DNA from: Gimesia fumaroli
GTDB taxonomy: Bacteria; Planctomycetota; Planctomycetia; Planctomycetales; Planctomycetaceae
Reading direction: 5' to 3'
Assembly: GCF_007754425.1 (NCBI RefSeq)
Contig: NZ_CP037452.1
Coordinates: 4,501,164-4,565,163 of the forward strand
DNA: 64,000 nt
The notes under the pieces were generated by a model. That model did not search any database, was not told where the DNA came from, and saw only the letters and a program-made list of their open reading frames with translations. Within the stretch, counting starts at the first letter, position 1. Every line of letters begins with the position of its first letter. The position numbers were made by a program, and so were the translations under genes. Of the stretch, positions 56,732 to 64,000 are shown piece by piece.

Positions 56732-57231
56732 TAAAAACCTGTTCCTGACAATTACCGTATTGACTCCATGGTGTGAAAATTAAGTCCTCTTTTCCTGAGC
56801 GCCAAAAAAAGAATTCAGAACTTTCGTTTCAATACAGTAATTTTATCTCTAATATTTCAACAGACAATCCTGTAAAACTCAGGACCCGTCTGATATTGAT
56901 GACTGACGTTATACCTGTTTCTATTCTTCGACGTCCCCTTCCGCGAATGATTATCCTTTTTTGTGTTGCAGGATACTTCGTGAAGATCAGTTGAAGCATT
57001 AAGAAATTATTGTGATAACAATCGTTTTGTATTTTATTCAACCAACTCAGAGTTTACTCACAAATTAGCTGATACCTGTAACTAGTCTAGCAAGTAAAAT
57101 AACTTTACCCAGATCAATTTCACAGAAATGACAACTGAGCTACCGGAACTGTCCAGTAGCTCAGTATTTGCACAAACGCATTCTCAATCCTGTTTTAAAG
57201 AACCTGGATTCGTAAAACTCCCTCTTTCGTC
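56732..57231. other. Intergenic with hairpin and operator-like palindrome
   Basis: 500 bases, AT-rich. ATTGT-GATA-ACAAT (57009-57022) is a palindrome like a LacI/GntR-type operator, about 280 bases upstream of glgX. Near the Cys-rich gene a long hairpin is listed separately. Two AT-rich open frames (56773-56994 plus, 56829-57041 minus) look spurious. Confidence 0.45.
57134..57165 (-). terminator. Probable terminator after the Cys-rich protein gene
   Basis: ACTGAGCTAC and GTAGCTCAGT pair exactly, with GGA/TCC pairs continuing inside. It lies about 70 bases after the stop of the 57232-57831 gene. The T-run beyond it is weak, so termination is likely but not certain. Confidence 0.6.
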
Positions 57232-57831
57232 TTAGCGGAAGAAAGGATCATTGCGGATTGAATTGGTTCGCGAAGGTACAGAAGGCCGGTAAACAGGCTG
57301 GCTTACCGGACGGTAGGTAGAGTAGGGCTGAACACTCCCCTGATTGACTCCCCGATATCCCGTGTAAGTCTGGAAAGGCAGTGTCTGGTAACGAGTTGTC
57401 CCACAATTTCCGCCTGGGCAATTTCCATAGGAATAGCCGGTTCCACAATTACCAGTCGTACAGGCCCCAGCCGCACAATTACCGGTGGTACAAGAACCGG
57501 TTGGACAGTTCCCATTCGCACAGGAGTTGCCATAACCACTGGTTGTGTAGCAACGACCGTTAACACAAGTCGTTCCGCTGGGACTACGATAATTTGACTG
57601 GCCATAATACGGAGCATAGGCCTGCTGACGTCCGCGATAGCTGGTATTACCTGTCAATGCCCGAAACGGCGAAGTCAGTACATCCACAACACCACCGGGA
57701 CGTGGCTGAAAAAACGCAGTCTTTACTTCAGGTGCAGCAGTCATCGTACTGTAATCAGAGGCATCAGCCTGATCAGACACCATCACCATTGCAGCCAGAC
57801 AAATTGCCAATGTCGTACATAAACGTTTCAT
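57232..57831 (-). CDS. Secreted Cys-rich protein with a CX4C pentapeptide ladder
   Basis: 199 residues. A signal peptide (LCTTLAICLAAMVMVS) leads to a plain region, then Cys at 89, 94, 104, 109, 114, 119, 124, 129, 138 and 143. Six in a row (104-129) are exactly five apart, with units such as CANGN, CPTGS, CTTGN and CAAGA. The last 50 residues are Tyr/Pro/Arg-rich (QPYSTYRPVSQPVYRPS). No known enzyme domain. The pattern suits a cross-linked or metal-binding extracellular layer, but that is inference. CAGGAG precedes the ATG. Confidence 0.82.
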   Translation of the reverse strand: MKRLCTTLAICLAAMVMVSDQADASDYSTMTAAPEVKTAFFQPRPGGVVDVLTSPFRALTGNTSYRGRQQAYAPYYGQSNYRSPSGTTCVNGRCYTTSGYGNSCANGNCPTGSCTTGNCAAGACTTGNCGTGYSYGNCPGGNCGTTRYQTLPFQTYTGYRGVNQGSVQPYSTYRPVSQPVYRPSVPSRTNSIRNDPFFR

Positions 57832-58331
57832 TTAAATATCTCCTGATTCTGAACACATAAATTTGTTATCATTTAAACCACCAAGTGGTAATTCCATCTA
57901 ATGCATTCAGTGTGCCAATCAGTAAAATCACAAACAGACTTTAAACCATATCCCAATACAATATATAGACATACAATTTATCACTCCAGAAACAAAAATC
58001 ATTTACGCAACACACCACACCAAATAATTGTAACTATTACGACACCACATCTACAAAATCACCTCTCGCAAACAGACAGTTATTAATCCAGGTAATCTGC
58101 AACGCTAAAAAACCGGTCTACACCTTGAAAACAGGCACTTATAACTTTTCATCCATGCAGAAAATGTCATCATATTGATTCTCAGCCAAATTCGGCCTGC
58201 AAAGTTGATCCGATTATTCTGAATAGGCGCTTTTGCCGATATCAAATATAAATCTCATCCCCATCCTGGCATCGAGAGCGCCGGTATCTCGATCTGTTTT
58301 TTACAACACCATTGATTTGATCTCGAAAACT
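57832..58331. other. Intergenic, G-poor on the plus strand
   Basis: 500 bases between divergent genes. In about 57931-58080 the plus strand has only a handful of G among 150 bases while C and A are common, so it is not simply AT-rich. ACCAC-CAA-GTGGT (about 57878-57890) is a short palindrome close to the Cys-rich gene start. No ORF is supported. It likely contains both promoters. Confidence 0.5.
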
Positions 58332-59222
58332 ATGAATCGATATATCAAACAAGTCGATCAGTTTGCCACCGCCCCCATGTTTTTTGGTGCGGTCTTCTTT
58401 CTCGCTTTTTTTGCAGGGTACCTGCATTTGAATAACCTGGAATCTCCGGGCATTGCTTTGGACATCTGCAGGTGGTGCCTGTTTCTGCTGTATCCACTCT
58501 TTATTCTGGAAGCGATCGTCCATCTGGCTCTAGGCAGTCCTCGCTGGAGATTCAATCTTCTCTACTGCCTGATTCCACCACTCCGAATCTGTGCGCGTGA
58601 CCAAATGACCGGACGCGCCATCTGGTTTCCGATTCTTGCCTGGCAGGAAGTGACCGACGCATTCCGAGAGAAAATCCAGAAATCGTTTTCGGCTCCGATG
58701 CTGGTCATGGCATTACTCGTACTCCCGCTGTTTGCGGTAGAGCACTATTGGCAAAAACAAATTGAAGCCAATCCAACACTGGCCGACCTGACTGCTCTCG
58801 CTACAGGCTTAATCTGGTTTGCCTTCACGCTGGAGTTCATGGTCATGATCTCCATTGAAGAAAAACGGCTGGAATACTGTCGCAAACACTGGATTGACCT
58901 GGCCGTCATCTGCTTGCCCATGATCGCCTTTATGAGAGCCCTGCGCCTGGCCCAGCTCTCAAAAACAGCCAGAGTCTTCCGCCTCAAAAGCCTGGTGATG
59001 AAACTCTATCGGGCACTGCTGGTGCTTGAAGTCATCAACCGCATCCTGCAACGTAATCCGGAAAAGCGAATTGCGCGTCTGGAAATCGTACTGGCTGAAA
59101 AAGAATCGGAAATCGAGGGAATCAAAGCAGAAATCGCTTTTCTCTCTGAGAAGGCGGCCCTGAAAGCTCTGCCTGCTGATGACAACGTAACATCACAACC
59201 AGCCAACAGAAAAGCCGCCTGA
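58332..59222 (+). CDS. Voltage-sensor-like membrane protein without pore, coiled-coil tail
   Basis: 296 residues from ATG 58332 (a TTG at 58233 is possible but unlikely). Two similar membrane halves: TAPMFFGAVFFLAFFAGY (13-30) ... FILEAIVHLALGSPRWRF (58-74), and SAPMLVMALLVLPLFAVE (120-137) ... FTLEFMVMISI (165-175) with HWIDLAVICLP (186-196). After the second, MRALRLAQLSKTARVFRLK has basic residues at 202, 205, 211, 214, 217 and 219, spaced like an S4 voltage-sensing helix. No selectivity-filter motif or S5-S6 follows; instead a coiled coil runs from about 245 to 285. The resemblance to voltage-sensor domains is inference; another regulatory membrane protein is possible. Confidence 0.72.
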   Translation: MNRYIKQVDQFATAPMFFGAVFFLAFFAGYLHLNNLESPGIALDICRWCLFLLYPLFILEAIVHLALGSPRWRFNLLYCLIPPLRICARDQMTGRAIWFPILAWQEVTDAFREKIQKSFSAPMLVMALLVLPLFAVEHYWQKQIEANPTLADLTALATGLIWFAFTLEFMVMISIEEKRLEYCRKHWIDLAVICLPMIAFMRALRLAQLSKTARVFRLKSLVMKLYRALLVLEVINRILQRNPEKRIARLEIVLAEKESEIEGIKAEIAFLSEKAALKALPADDNVTSQPANRKAA

Positions 59223-59229
59223 AACGACC

Positions 59230-60204
59230 TTATTCGTCGTCTCGGTCCAATCGATTTCTGCGATCTGCCCAATCACCGGGAAGTTTTTTGAGAAACACGT
59301 CCAGAAACTTGATAATCTCAAGCTCTATTCCCAGTCTTCTTCCCAGCATATCAGTACCACGCAGTTTTCCTGGAAACTCTTTCGAAAACATGCGTTGTTC
59401 CGAATTAGGAACGGAACTCAACTGCGTAAACAGTTTCTTGCTCGTGCCCCGATCAAGCGAATCTCCCTGAGCACTGCAAACAAAAAAGCTAATCCCAAAC
59501 AAGGGAGACTTCAATTGCACAGTCGGACGCGTGGAAGAAAGTCCGGGCACACTGGATTCCGGCGAAATCAAAACCATTGCCCGAATGGTCTGCCCTTTCG
59601 GCGTTTTGGCAGCTAGCACCGGGGCATCATCGTAAGGCAGCTTACTCCAGTCAATCAAAGCGTAATTTAAAGCAACCGGCACACTGATGTCAGAGGCGAC
59701 AATCGCCGTCTTTTGCATATTTAAATGCTTTGCCTGGTGCTCTTTGAACAGAAACTTCCAGATGGTTTCCATATCCACAACCATCGCTTTGTAGTCCAAA
59801 GACGACAGTCGATTCTTTGATCGTGATTTTTGATTTTTGCTTCCGCCTGCAGTCGCAGCCGCTGCCTGACTCTTTCCATGCTTCCGCAGATCAACAGAAA
59901 CTACCGCAAAGCCGTTTTGCTGTAGCGTTGGTGCAAACTTTTGATCCCAGACCCGTTTACTGCCCGCTTTTCCATGCAGCAACACGACCACAGGAGAATC
60001 AGCGGCGTTACTCGATTCATAATACGTAATCGAAATCGGCCAGCCCCCCAGCGACGATAAGGTAATCTCCTGGGGCTTTGGGGGACCTTTTGTATCTTTA
60101 CTCTGTGCAAATAAAACACTTGTCGCCAAGAGCGTCATAGACATAAATGTGAACACAGAGCGCGCGAGCTGACGTTGTTTCATACAGAGTAATAGATACT
60201 TCAC
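59230..60204 (-). CDS. Exported alpha/beta hydrolase-fold protein, active site degenerate
   Basis: 324 residues with a hydrophobic signal-like segment (about 16-33, ending LFAQS). The fold is supported by VVVLLHGKAGSKRVWDQ (oxyanion HG) and VVSVDLRKHGKS, and a helix ends VALNYALIDW. At the nucleophile elbow the usual GxSxG reads ASDIS with Asp172 at the Ser position, and the expected His region reads FPGKLRGTDM without His. Either an Asp nucleophile is used, as in haloalkane dehalogenases, or the protein is inactive. Convergent with the membrane-protein gene, 7 bases apart. Confidence 0.8.
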   Translation of the reverse strand: MKYLLLCMKQRQLARSVFTFMSMTLLATSVLFAQSKDTKGPPKPQEITLSSLGGWPISITYYESSNAADSPVVVLLHGKAGSKRVWDQKFAPTLQQNGFAVVSVDLRKHGKSQAAAATAGGSKNQKSRSKNRLSSLDYKAMVVDMETIWKFLFKEHQAKHLNMQKTAIVASDISVPVALNYALIDWSKLPYDDAPVLAAKTPKGQTIRAMVLISPESSVPGLSSTRPTVQLKSPLFGISFFVCSAQGDSLDRGTSKKLFTQLSSVPNSEQRMFSKEFPGKLRGTDMLGRRLGIELEIIKFLDVFLKKLPGDWADRRNRLDRDDE

Positions 60205-60484
60205 AGAACCCCCTCGACGTTAGAATCAATGCTTTGTGGCTGAGAAACGGCAGTTTGAACCAGCCTCAACTTTGTAATCTTTCTACTGATTGATACCTTT
60301 ATTCTATGAAGAACACATGACGAGGTCAAATAGATGTCTGCTCTTTTAGCTTTTTAACAGCACTGGTTTACAAAAACGCCCCAAACATTTTTTACCCACC
60401 CCAGTTTCAATCCCCTCCCTATCTGTATACTGTATTAATCTATGTAACGAATATTCACGTTATCACCTGATTGGCAGCCAGCGC

Positions 60485-60880
60485 ATGCAGAATGATCCTT
60501 CGGAAGAAACACCATCCAAATCGTTTCTGGGACTACAACGCGACGATCAGTTCTTCCTGGGTCTACTGTTCATTGCCATCCTCATCCTATCCGTCGTTTA
60601 CCTGGCCCGGCTTTCCCGCTGGGGGACTGAGCCGATTGAAATCAAACGGCAGAAACAACTCCCCTATCAGTACCAGATCGATATCAACCAGGCCTCCTGG
60701 GTGGAATTTGCACAACTGAATCAGATTGGTCCGACCCTGGGAAAGAAAATCGTCGCACACCGTGATACGCACGGCCCCTTTCGTTCGATTGACGATTTAC
60801 TAAAGGTCAAAGGAATCGGCCCCCAAAAACTCGAGGAAAATCGAATTCACCTCAGACTGTCAACACCGGCCCCTGAATAA
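60485..60880 (+). CDS. ComEA-like helix-hairpin-helix DNA-binding protein
   Basis: 131 residues. One membrane helix (about 20-40, FFLGLLFIAILILSVVYLA) and a C-terminal double HhH: IDINQASWVEFAQLNQIGP then IDDLLKVKGIGPQKLEENR. ComEA binds incoming DNA at the outer face during natural transformation, but planctomycete relatives may serve other DNA-binding roles. No comEC or other competence genes are in the window. Confidence 0.88.
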   Translation: MQNDPSEETPSKSFLGLQRDDQFFLGLLFIAILILSVVYLARLSRWGTEPIEIKRQKQLPYQYQIDINQASWVEFAQLNQIGPTLGKKIVAHRDTHGPFRSIDDLLKVKGIGPQKLEENRIHLRLSTPAPE

Positions 60881-61096
60881 CAAGCCAGCACTCTGTTCAC
60901 CCCGCCCGTCCGATTGACCTCTTTGCTTTTCATAAAAAATGCCTTCCGATTCCCAATTCTTTTCTGCTCCCCTTCTGATCTTAGTTGATTCCTTGCTCAT
61001 TTCCGGTTTGAATAGGCATTCCCAAAGATATTTCTAATCTGGCAATTCTGGCTGACCGAGCCCGAACAAGCGTTTCAACTAAAGGGTTTACTTCTT

Positions 61097-61402
61097 ATGG
61101 CAGGTTTTGACCACGGCCCCAACGAGCCTGGTGAGCAGGAAAATCTCGAGACGATTTCTCGAAATACCCGCTTGGGGCTTAAATTATTCATTGTCTATCT
61201 GGCTCTGTACGGCGGATTCGTTTTTCTGAATACCTTCTCTCCCGCCCAGATGGAACTGGTTGTCTTCGCTGGTCTGAACCTGGCGATTGTTTACGGCTTC
61301 ACTCTGATCATCGCCGCTTTCGCACTCGCCATGATCTATGGCTGGCTCTGCCGCAACGATGTCTCTTCCTCTACTTCGGAAAGTAAGGAGGCATCAGAAT
61401 GA
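61097..61402 (+). CDS. DUF485 family membrane protein, ActP partner
   Basis: 101 residues, two membrane helices (KLFIVYLALYGGFVFLNTF and NLAIVYGFTLIIAAFALAMI), a typical DUF485 small protein. Its stop overlaps the ATG of the symporter gene (ATGA), so the two are translationally coupled, as is common for acetate-type symporters. It has no clear function of its own; it is thought to assist the transporter. The ribosome site is weak. Confidence 0.88.
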   Translation: MAGFDHGPNEPGEQENLETISRNTRLGLKLFIVYLALYGGFVFLNTFSPAQMELVVFAGLNLAIVYGFTLIIAAFALAMIYGWLCRNDVSSSTSESKEASE

Positions 61403-63348
61403 TTTATGAACCTTCCCTCATGGCGGTGCTCATCTTTGGCGCCATCGTTGCCGTCACCCTCGGCCTCAGCTTCTGGCTGGGCGCAAAAGCAAAATCTGCC
61501 AAAGGCTACTTCGCTGCCGGCGGTGGGATTCACTGGTTTGTCAACGGCGTTGCTTTTGCCGGCGATTATCTGTCCGCTGCTTCGTTCCTCGGCATCTGCG
61601 GCATGATTGCCTTCTATGGATACGACGGTTTTTTGTACTCCATCGGTTATCTGGCCGGCTGGATTGTCGCCCTATTTGTGATTGCCGAACCACTCAAACG
61701 CATGGGACGCTTCACCTTCGCCGATGCACTCGACAGCAAATTTCAATCGCGGGGCATCAAACTCGCCGCCGCCATCAGCACACTCGTCGTCAGTATTTTT
61801 TATCTGATTCCGCAAATGGTCGGCGCCGGTGCGTTAATCACACCCCTGCTGGGCTTCCCACATTATGTCGGCGTGCTCATGGTGGGGACCATCGTGATTC
61901 TGATTGTGGTCACCGCCGGTATGGTCAGTACAACTTATGTGCAATTCCTCAAAGGCTCGCTGCTGGTTATCTTCAGTACCGTCCTGACCGTCCTGATTCT
62001 GCAACGCGGATTGACCACGGATCCCGAAAACAACGGCAAACCAACACACCATTTTGAGATCCTGGGCCCCACTGCCGCCGATGATATTGAACACTGGAGA
62101 TCAGAGCTCGATCTCAACGAGCAGGACTCGCTCATTCCGTTGAATCAGGGTCCCTGGGAAGACAAAGGCATCCTGCAACTGACCCGAGCTGACAAAGTCT
62201 CCTACTGGAAACTCACCGAAGATGCAGACAATCAATTCTTCCTCTCCGAAACTCAGTATCGACAAACAAACGAGAACGGCTCGATTGTGATCAACGGGCT
62301 CCCCCAGGGAACCGGCGAAGGAGAAACCGATTTCTATCCCGTCGGTCGCATCAGCAAACTGCCCGGCGATAAAACGGAAACCGGTGCGCTCGGACCAGCC
62401 GAATTCCTGAGTACGATCCGGGAAAGTGAGATCATTCTCTGGGGCTCAGAAACGATCAAGGAAGACGACGGCTCTGTCATCACCGTCTATTACCCCAAAC
62501 CCACATCAGGGAAAAAAGTCCTCAGCCCTGGAAATCACCCGAAATTCGCGGGCATCCGCGGGACTGACCTGAAAGGCAAACTAAACTTCCTCTCCTTGAT
62601 GCTGGCACTATTTTGTGGAACGGCGTCCCTGCCTCATATCCTGATCCGCTACTACACGGTGAAAGATCAGGCCAGTGCCCGTAAAAGTACCATCGTCGGC
62701 ATCGGCAGTATTGGTTACTTCTATATCCTGACCCTGTTTATGGGTCTGGGGGCGATGACCAGTGGCTCACTCGATGTGACCAACAGTAATATGGCAGCCC
62801 CCCTGCTCGCCAAGAGCATCGGCGACTGGTTATTCGCGATCATCTCTGCCATCGCCTTTACCACCGTGCTCGGAACCGTCAGCGGCCTGATTATCGCGTC
62901 CAGCGGCGCCGTCGTGCACGACCTGATGTCGAGCTTCATGAAAATCGAGATGAACGATTTCGCCAAAGTACGCATCGCAAAAATTGCGTCTGTGGTTGTC
63001 GGCGTTATCGCGATTATTCTCGGGATTCTGTTTGAGAAATTTAACGTGAACTATCTCGTCGGCTGGGCCTTCAGTGTCGCTGCCTCGGCGAACCTGCCCG
63101 CGCTCGTGATGCTCTTGTTCTGGCCTAAGACAACGAAGCAGGGAATCACAGCCGCCATCTTTGCCGGCATGATTTCTTCCCTCGGCTGGATTCTGCTCAG
63201 TGCCGACTCTTACAAAGGTATTTACGGACTCGATCCGGAAACCGCCATTGTTCCCTTCAGCCAACCTGGTCTGGTTACGATCCCACTCGGATTTATCATC
63301 CTGATCATCGTTTCATTAATGACACAACCCAAATCACAGGATACTTAA
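61399..63348 (+). CDS. actP: Sodium/solute symporter, cation-acetate (ActP) type, with loop insert
   Basis: Imports acetate or a similar small organic acid with Na+ or H+. 649 residues, longer than the usual 550. Sodium-symporter core: GYFAAGGGIHWFVNGVAFAG, DYLSAASFLG and the later LFCGTASLPHILIRYYTV, all ActP-like. A hydrophilic insert of about 190 residues (203-392) replaces a short loop between helices 6 and 7; it looks folded (ELDLNEQDSLIPL, FYPVGRISKLPG). AAGGAGG is strong before the ATG. Which acid it carries is unproven. Confidence 0.88.
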   Translation: MIYEPSLMAVLIFGAIVAVTLGLSFWLGAKAKSAKGYFAAGGGIHWFVNGVAFAGDYLSAASFLGICGMIAFYGYDGFLYSIGYLAGWIVALFVIAEPLKRMGRFTFADALDSKFQSRGIKLAAAISTLVVSIFYLIPQMVGAGALITPLLGFPHYVGVLMVGTIVILIVVTAGMVSTTYVQFLKGSLLVIFSTVLTVLILQRGLTTDPENNGKPTHHFEILGPTAADDIEHWRSELDLNEQDSLIPLNQGPWEDKGILQLTRADKVSYWKLTEDADNQFFLSETQYRQTNENGSIVINGLPQGTGEGETDFYPVGRISKLPGDKTETGALGPAEFLSTIRESEIILWGSETIKEDDGSVITVYYPKPTSGKKVLSPGNHPKFAGIRGTDLKGKLNFLSLMLALFCGTASLPHILIRYYTVKDQASARKSTIVGIGSIGYFYILTLFMGLGAMTSGSLDVTNSNMAAPLLAKSIGDWLFAIISAIAFTTVLGTVSGLIIASSGAVVHDLMSSFMKIEMNDFAKVRIAKIASVVVGVIAIILGILFEKFNVNYLVGWAFSVAASANLPALVMLLFWPKTTKQGITAAIFAGMISSLGWILLSADSYKGIYGLDPETAIVPFSQPGLVTIPLGFIILIIVSLMTQPKSQDT

Positions 63349-63350
63349 CG

Positions 63351-63788
63351 TTGACAGAGCCACAACCAGAACAAGAATGGTTAACCGCGACCGCCACTGA
63401 AGAGGACATGACCGTTCTGTTTCGACTCCTGCCGGAAATTCCGCAGGACATTACCCCAGCCGATTTTCCTGCGCGAATCGAGATCATCTGGAACTATCAG
63501 TCTCCCAACGAAACCGGCATGCCCGGACCGGAAGATCTGGAACTCATGAACCAGTTCGAACAGAAACTGGTTGACGCCTGGCAAGAGACAGCACTGGGCT
63601 TCATGACCATGCTAATTACGGGAAACCAGATGTGTGAATGGCAATGGTATCTCAAAGACGCCGACCAGGCTTTGGTGGCGCTGAATGAAGCAGCCACGGA
63701 ACTGCCTCCGCTGCCGATCGATATTCACACCGAAACCGATCCTGACTGGTACGCCTATTCTAATTTCATGCGTCAGGTCACAGAGTAA
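63351..63788 (+). CDS. DUF695-like protein, function unknown
   Basis: 145 residues from TTG 63351, three bases after the symporter stop, so probably co-transcribed. Matches the DUF695 pattern of a central EIIWNYQSPNETGMPGPED, then MCEWQWYLKDADQAL and a C-terminal HTETDPDWYAYSNF. Soluble, acidic, no signal peptide. The family has no established function; it is commonly found in bacteria as a small cytoplasmic protein. Confidence 0.8.
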   Translation: MTEPQPEQEWLTATATEEDMTVLFRLLPEIPQDITPADFPARIEIIWNYQSPNETGMPGPEDLELMNQFEQKLVDAWQETALGFMTMLITGNQMCEWQWYLKDADQALVALNEAATELPPLPIDIHTETDPDWYAYSNFMRQVTE

Positions 63789-63815
63789 GCCTTATTCTGA
63801 ATCAGCGTCCTTTGT

Positions 63816-64000
63816 TTAAGAAGGGGGCTGTTCAAAGGAAATCGAAGACGTTCCCGGCCGAGCGATTTCGCCCGCGTTCTTTCCGAAGCGGTCCAGAATT
63901 TCGTTCACCGTAGAACGTATCGTGATGCATAAACCGTCCAGGTCCAAATCGTCTTCATCCAGACCAAACGGCTCTTCTACAGAATGCGCAATCACTTCAA
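63816..64000 (-). CDS. C-terminal end of a bestrophin-like membrane protein (partial)
   Basis: Only the last 61 codons before the TAA are in the window; the rest lies past 64000. My reading gives EVIAHSVEEPFGLDEDD then LDLDGLCITIRSTVNEIL, which matches the conserved end of bacterial bestrophin family anion-channel-like proteins (PFGxDxxDLxLDxLCxTI). The family forms membrane channels or transporters. Assignment rests on this one segment. Confidence 0.75.
   Translation of the reverse strand, partial: EVIAHSVEEPFGLDEDDLDLDGLCITIRSTVNEILDRFGKNAGEIARPGTSSISFEQPPS

Noticed and set aside
57009-57022. LacI-like palindrome ATTGTGATAACAAT
   Set aside because: The match is short, distant from glgX and in AT-rich DNA, so it is noted only within the intergenic entry.

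Overview
The window looks like chromosomal DNA from a planctomycete, most like Gimesia and relatives (Planctomycetaceae). That is an inference from gene content, with no database search behind it. The pointers are a secreted sulfatase, Tat-exported Gfo/Idh/MocA and TIM-barrel proteins, a XylR-type AraC regulator, an ECF sigma factor translationally coupled to a Ser/Thr kinase with a SUMF1-like tail, PQQ-like propeller proteins, a Lys-rich histone H1-like protein, and mid-range base composition. I saw no rRNA, tRNA, CRISPR array, prophage or intact insertion sequence.

Layout. 1-5.9 kb: a minus-strand catabolic cluster (DJ-1/PfpI protein, Gfo/Idh oxidoreductase, PhyH dioxygenase, sugar-phosphate isomerase-like protein, sulfatase cut by the left edge), interrupted by a 231-bp element with 30-bp inverted ends. 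6.2-8.7 kb: a secreted zinc protease and a XylR-like regulator. 8.9-11.1 kb: an acetyltransferase and glycerol-3-phosphate dehydrogenase. 11.1-14.3 kb: ECF sigma factor and kinase. 14.5-19.3 kb: a secreted LamG-like protein, an FAD oxidoreductase with a C-terminal beta domain, and a NosR-like FMN/Fe-S membrane protein. 19.3-27.5 kb: a hybrid sensor kinase, a gene remnant, two unknown proteins and a rhomboid protease. 27.7-34.2 kb: RodA-like SEDS protein, PLP decarboxylase, H1-like protein, membrane protein and PQQ-like propeller.

34.2-38.2 kb is the housekeeping cluster rpmE-prfA-prmC-murA (minus). 38.8-44.5 kb: ilvD, a eukaryote-type UDP-sugar pyrophosphorylase, a mannose-1-phosphate guanylyltransferase, ruvX and an unknown gene (plus). 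45.4-48.9 kb: a methyltransferase, then rpsB-tsf-pyrH (minus) with a clear terminator between tsf and pyrH. 49.3-53.1 kb: two tandem, divergent, dynamin-like GTPases. 53.1-56.7 kb: thioredoxin-like protein, uppP and glgX. 57.2-64 kb: a secreted protein with a cysteine every fifth residue, a pore-less voltage-sensor-like membrane protein, a degenerate alpha/beta hydrolase, a ComEA-like protein, a DUF485/ActP-type symporter pair, a DUF695-like protein and the tail of a bestrophin-like gene.

Functional links. MurA, RodA and UppP all serve peptidoglycan synthesis, and the UDPGP and ManC genes feed nucleotide sugars. The left-end cluster fits breakdown of sulfated or modified sugars. The candidates most worth a second look are the paired GTPases, the CX4C-ladder protein, the duplicated voltage-sensor-like protein, and the inverted-repeat element.
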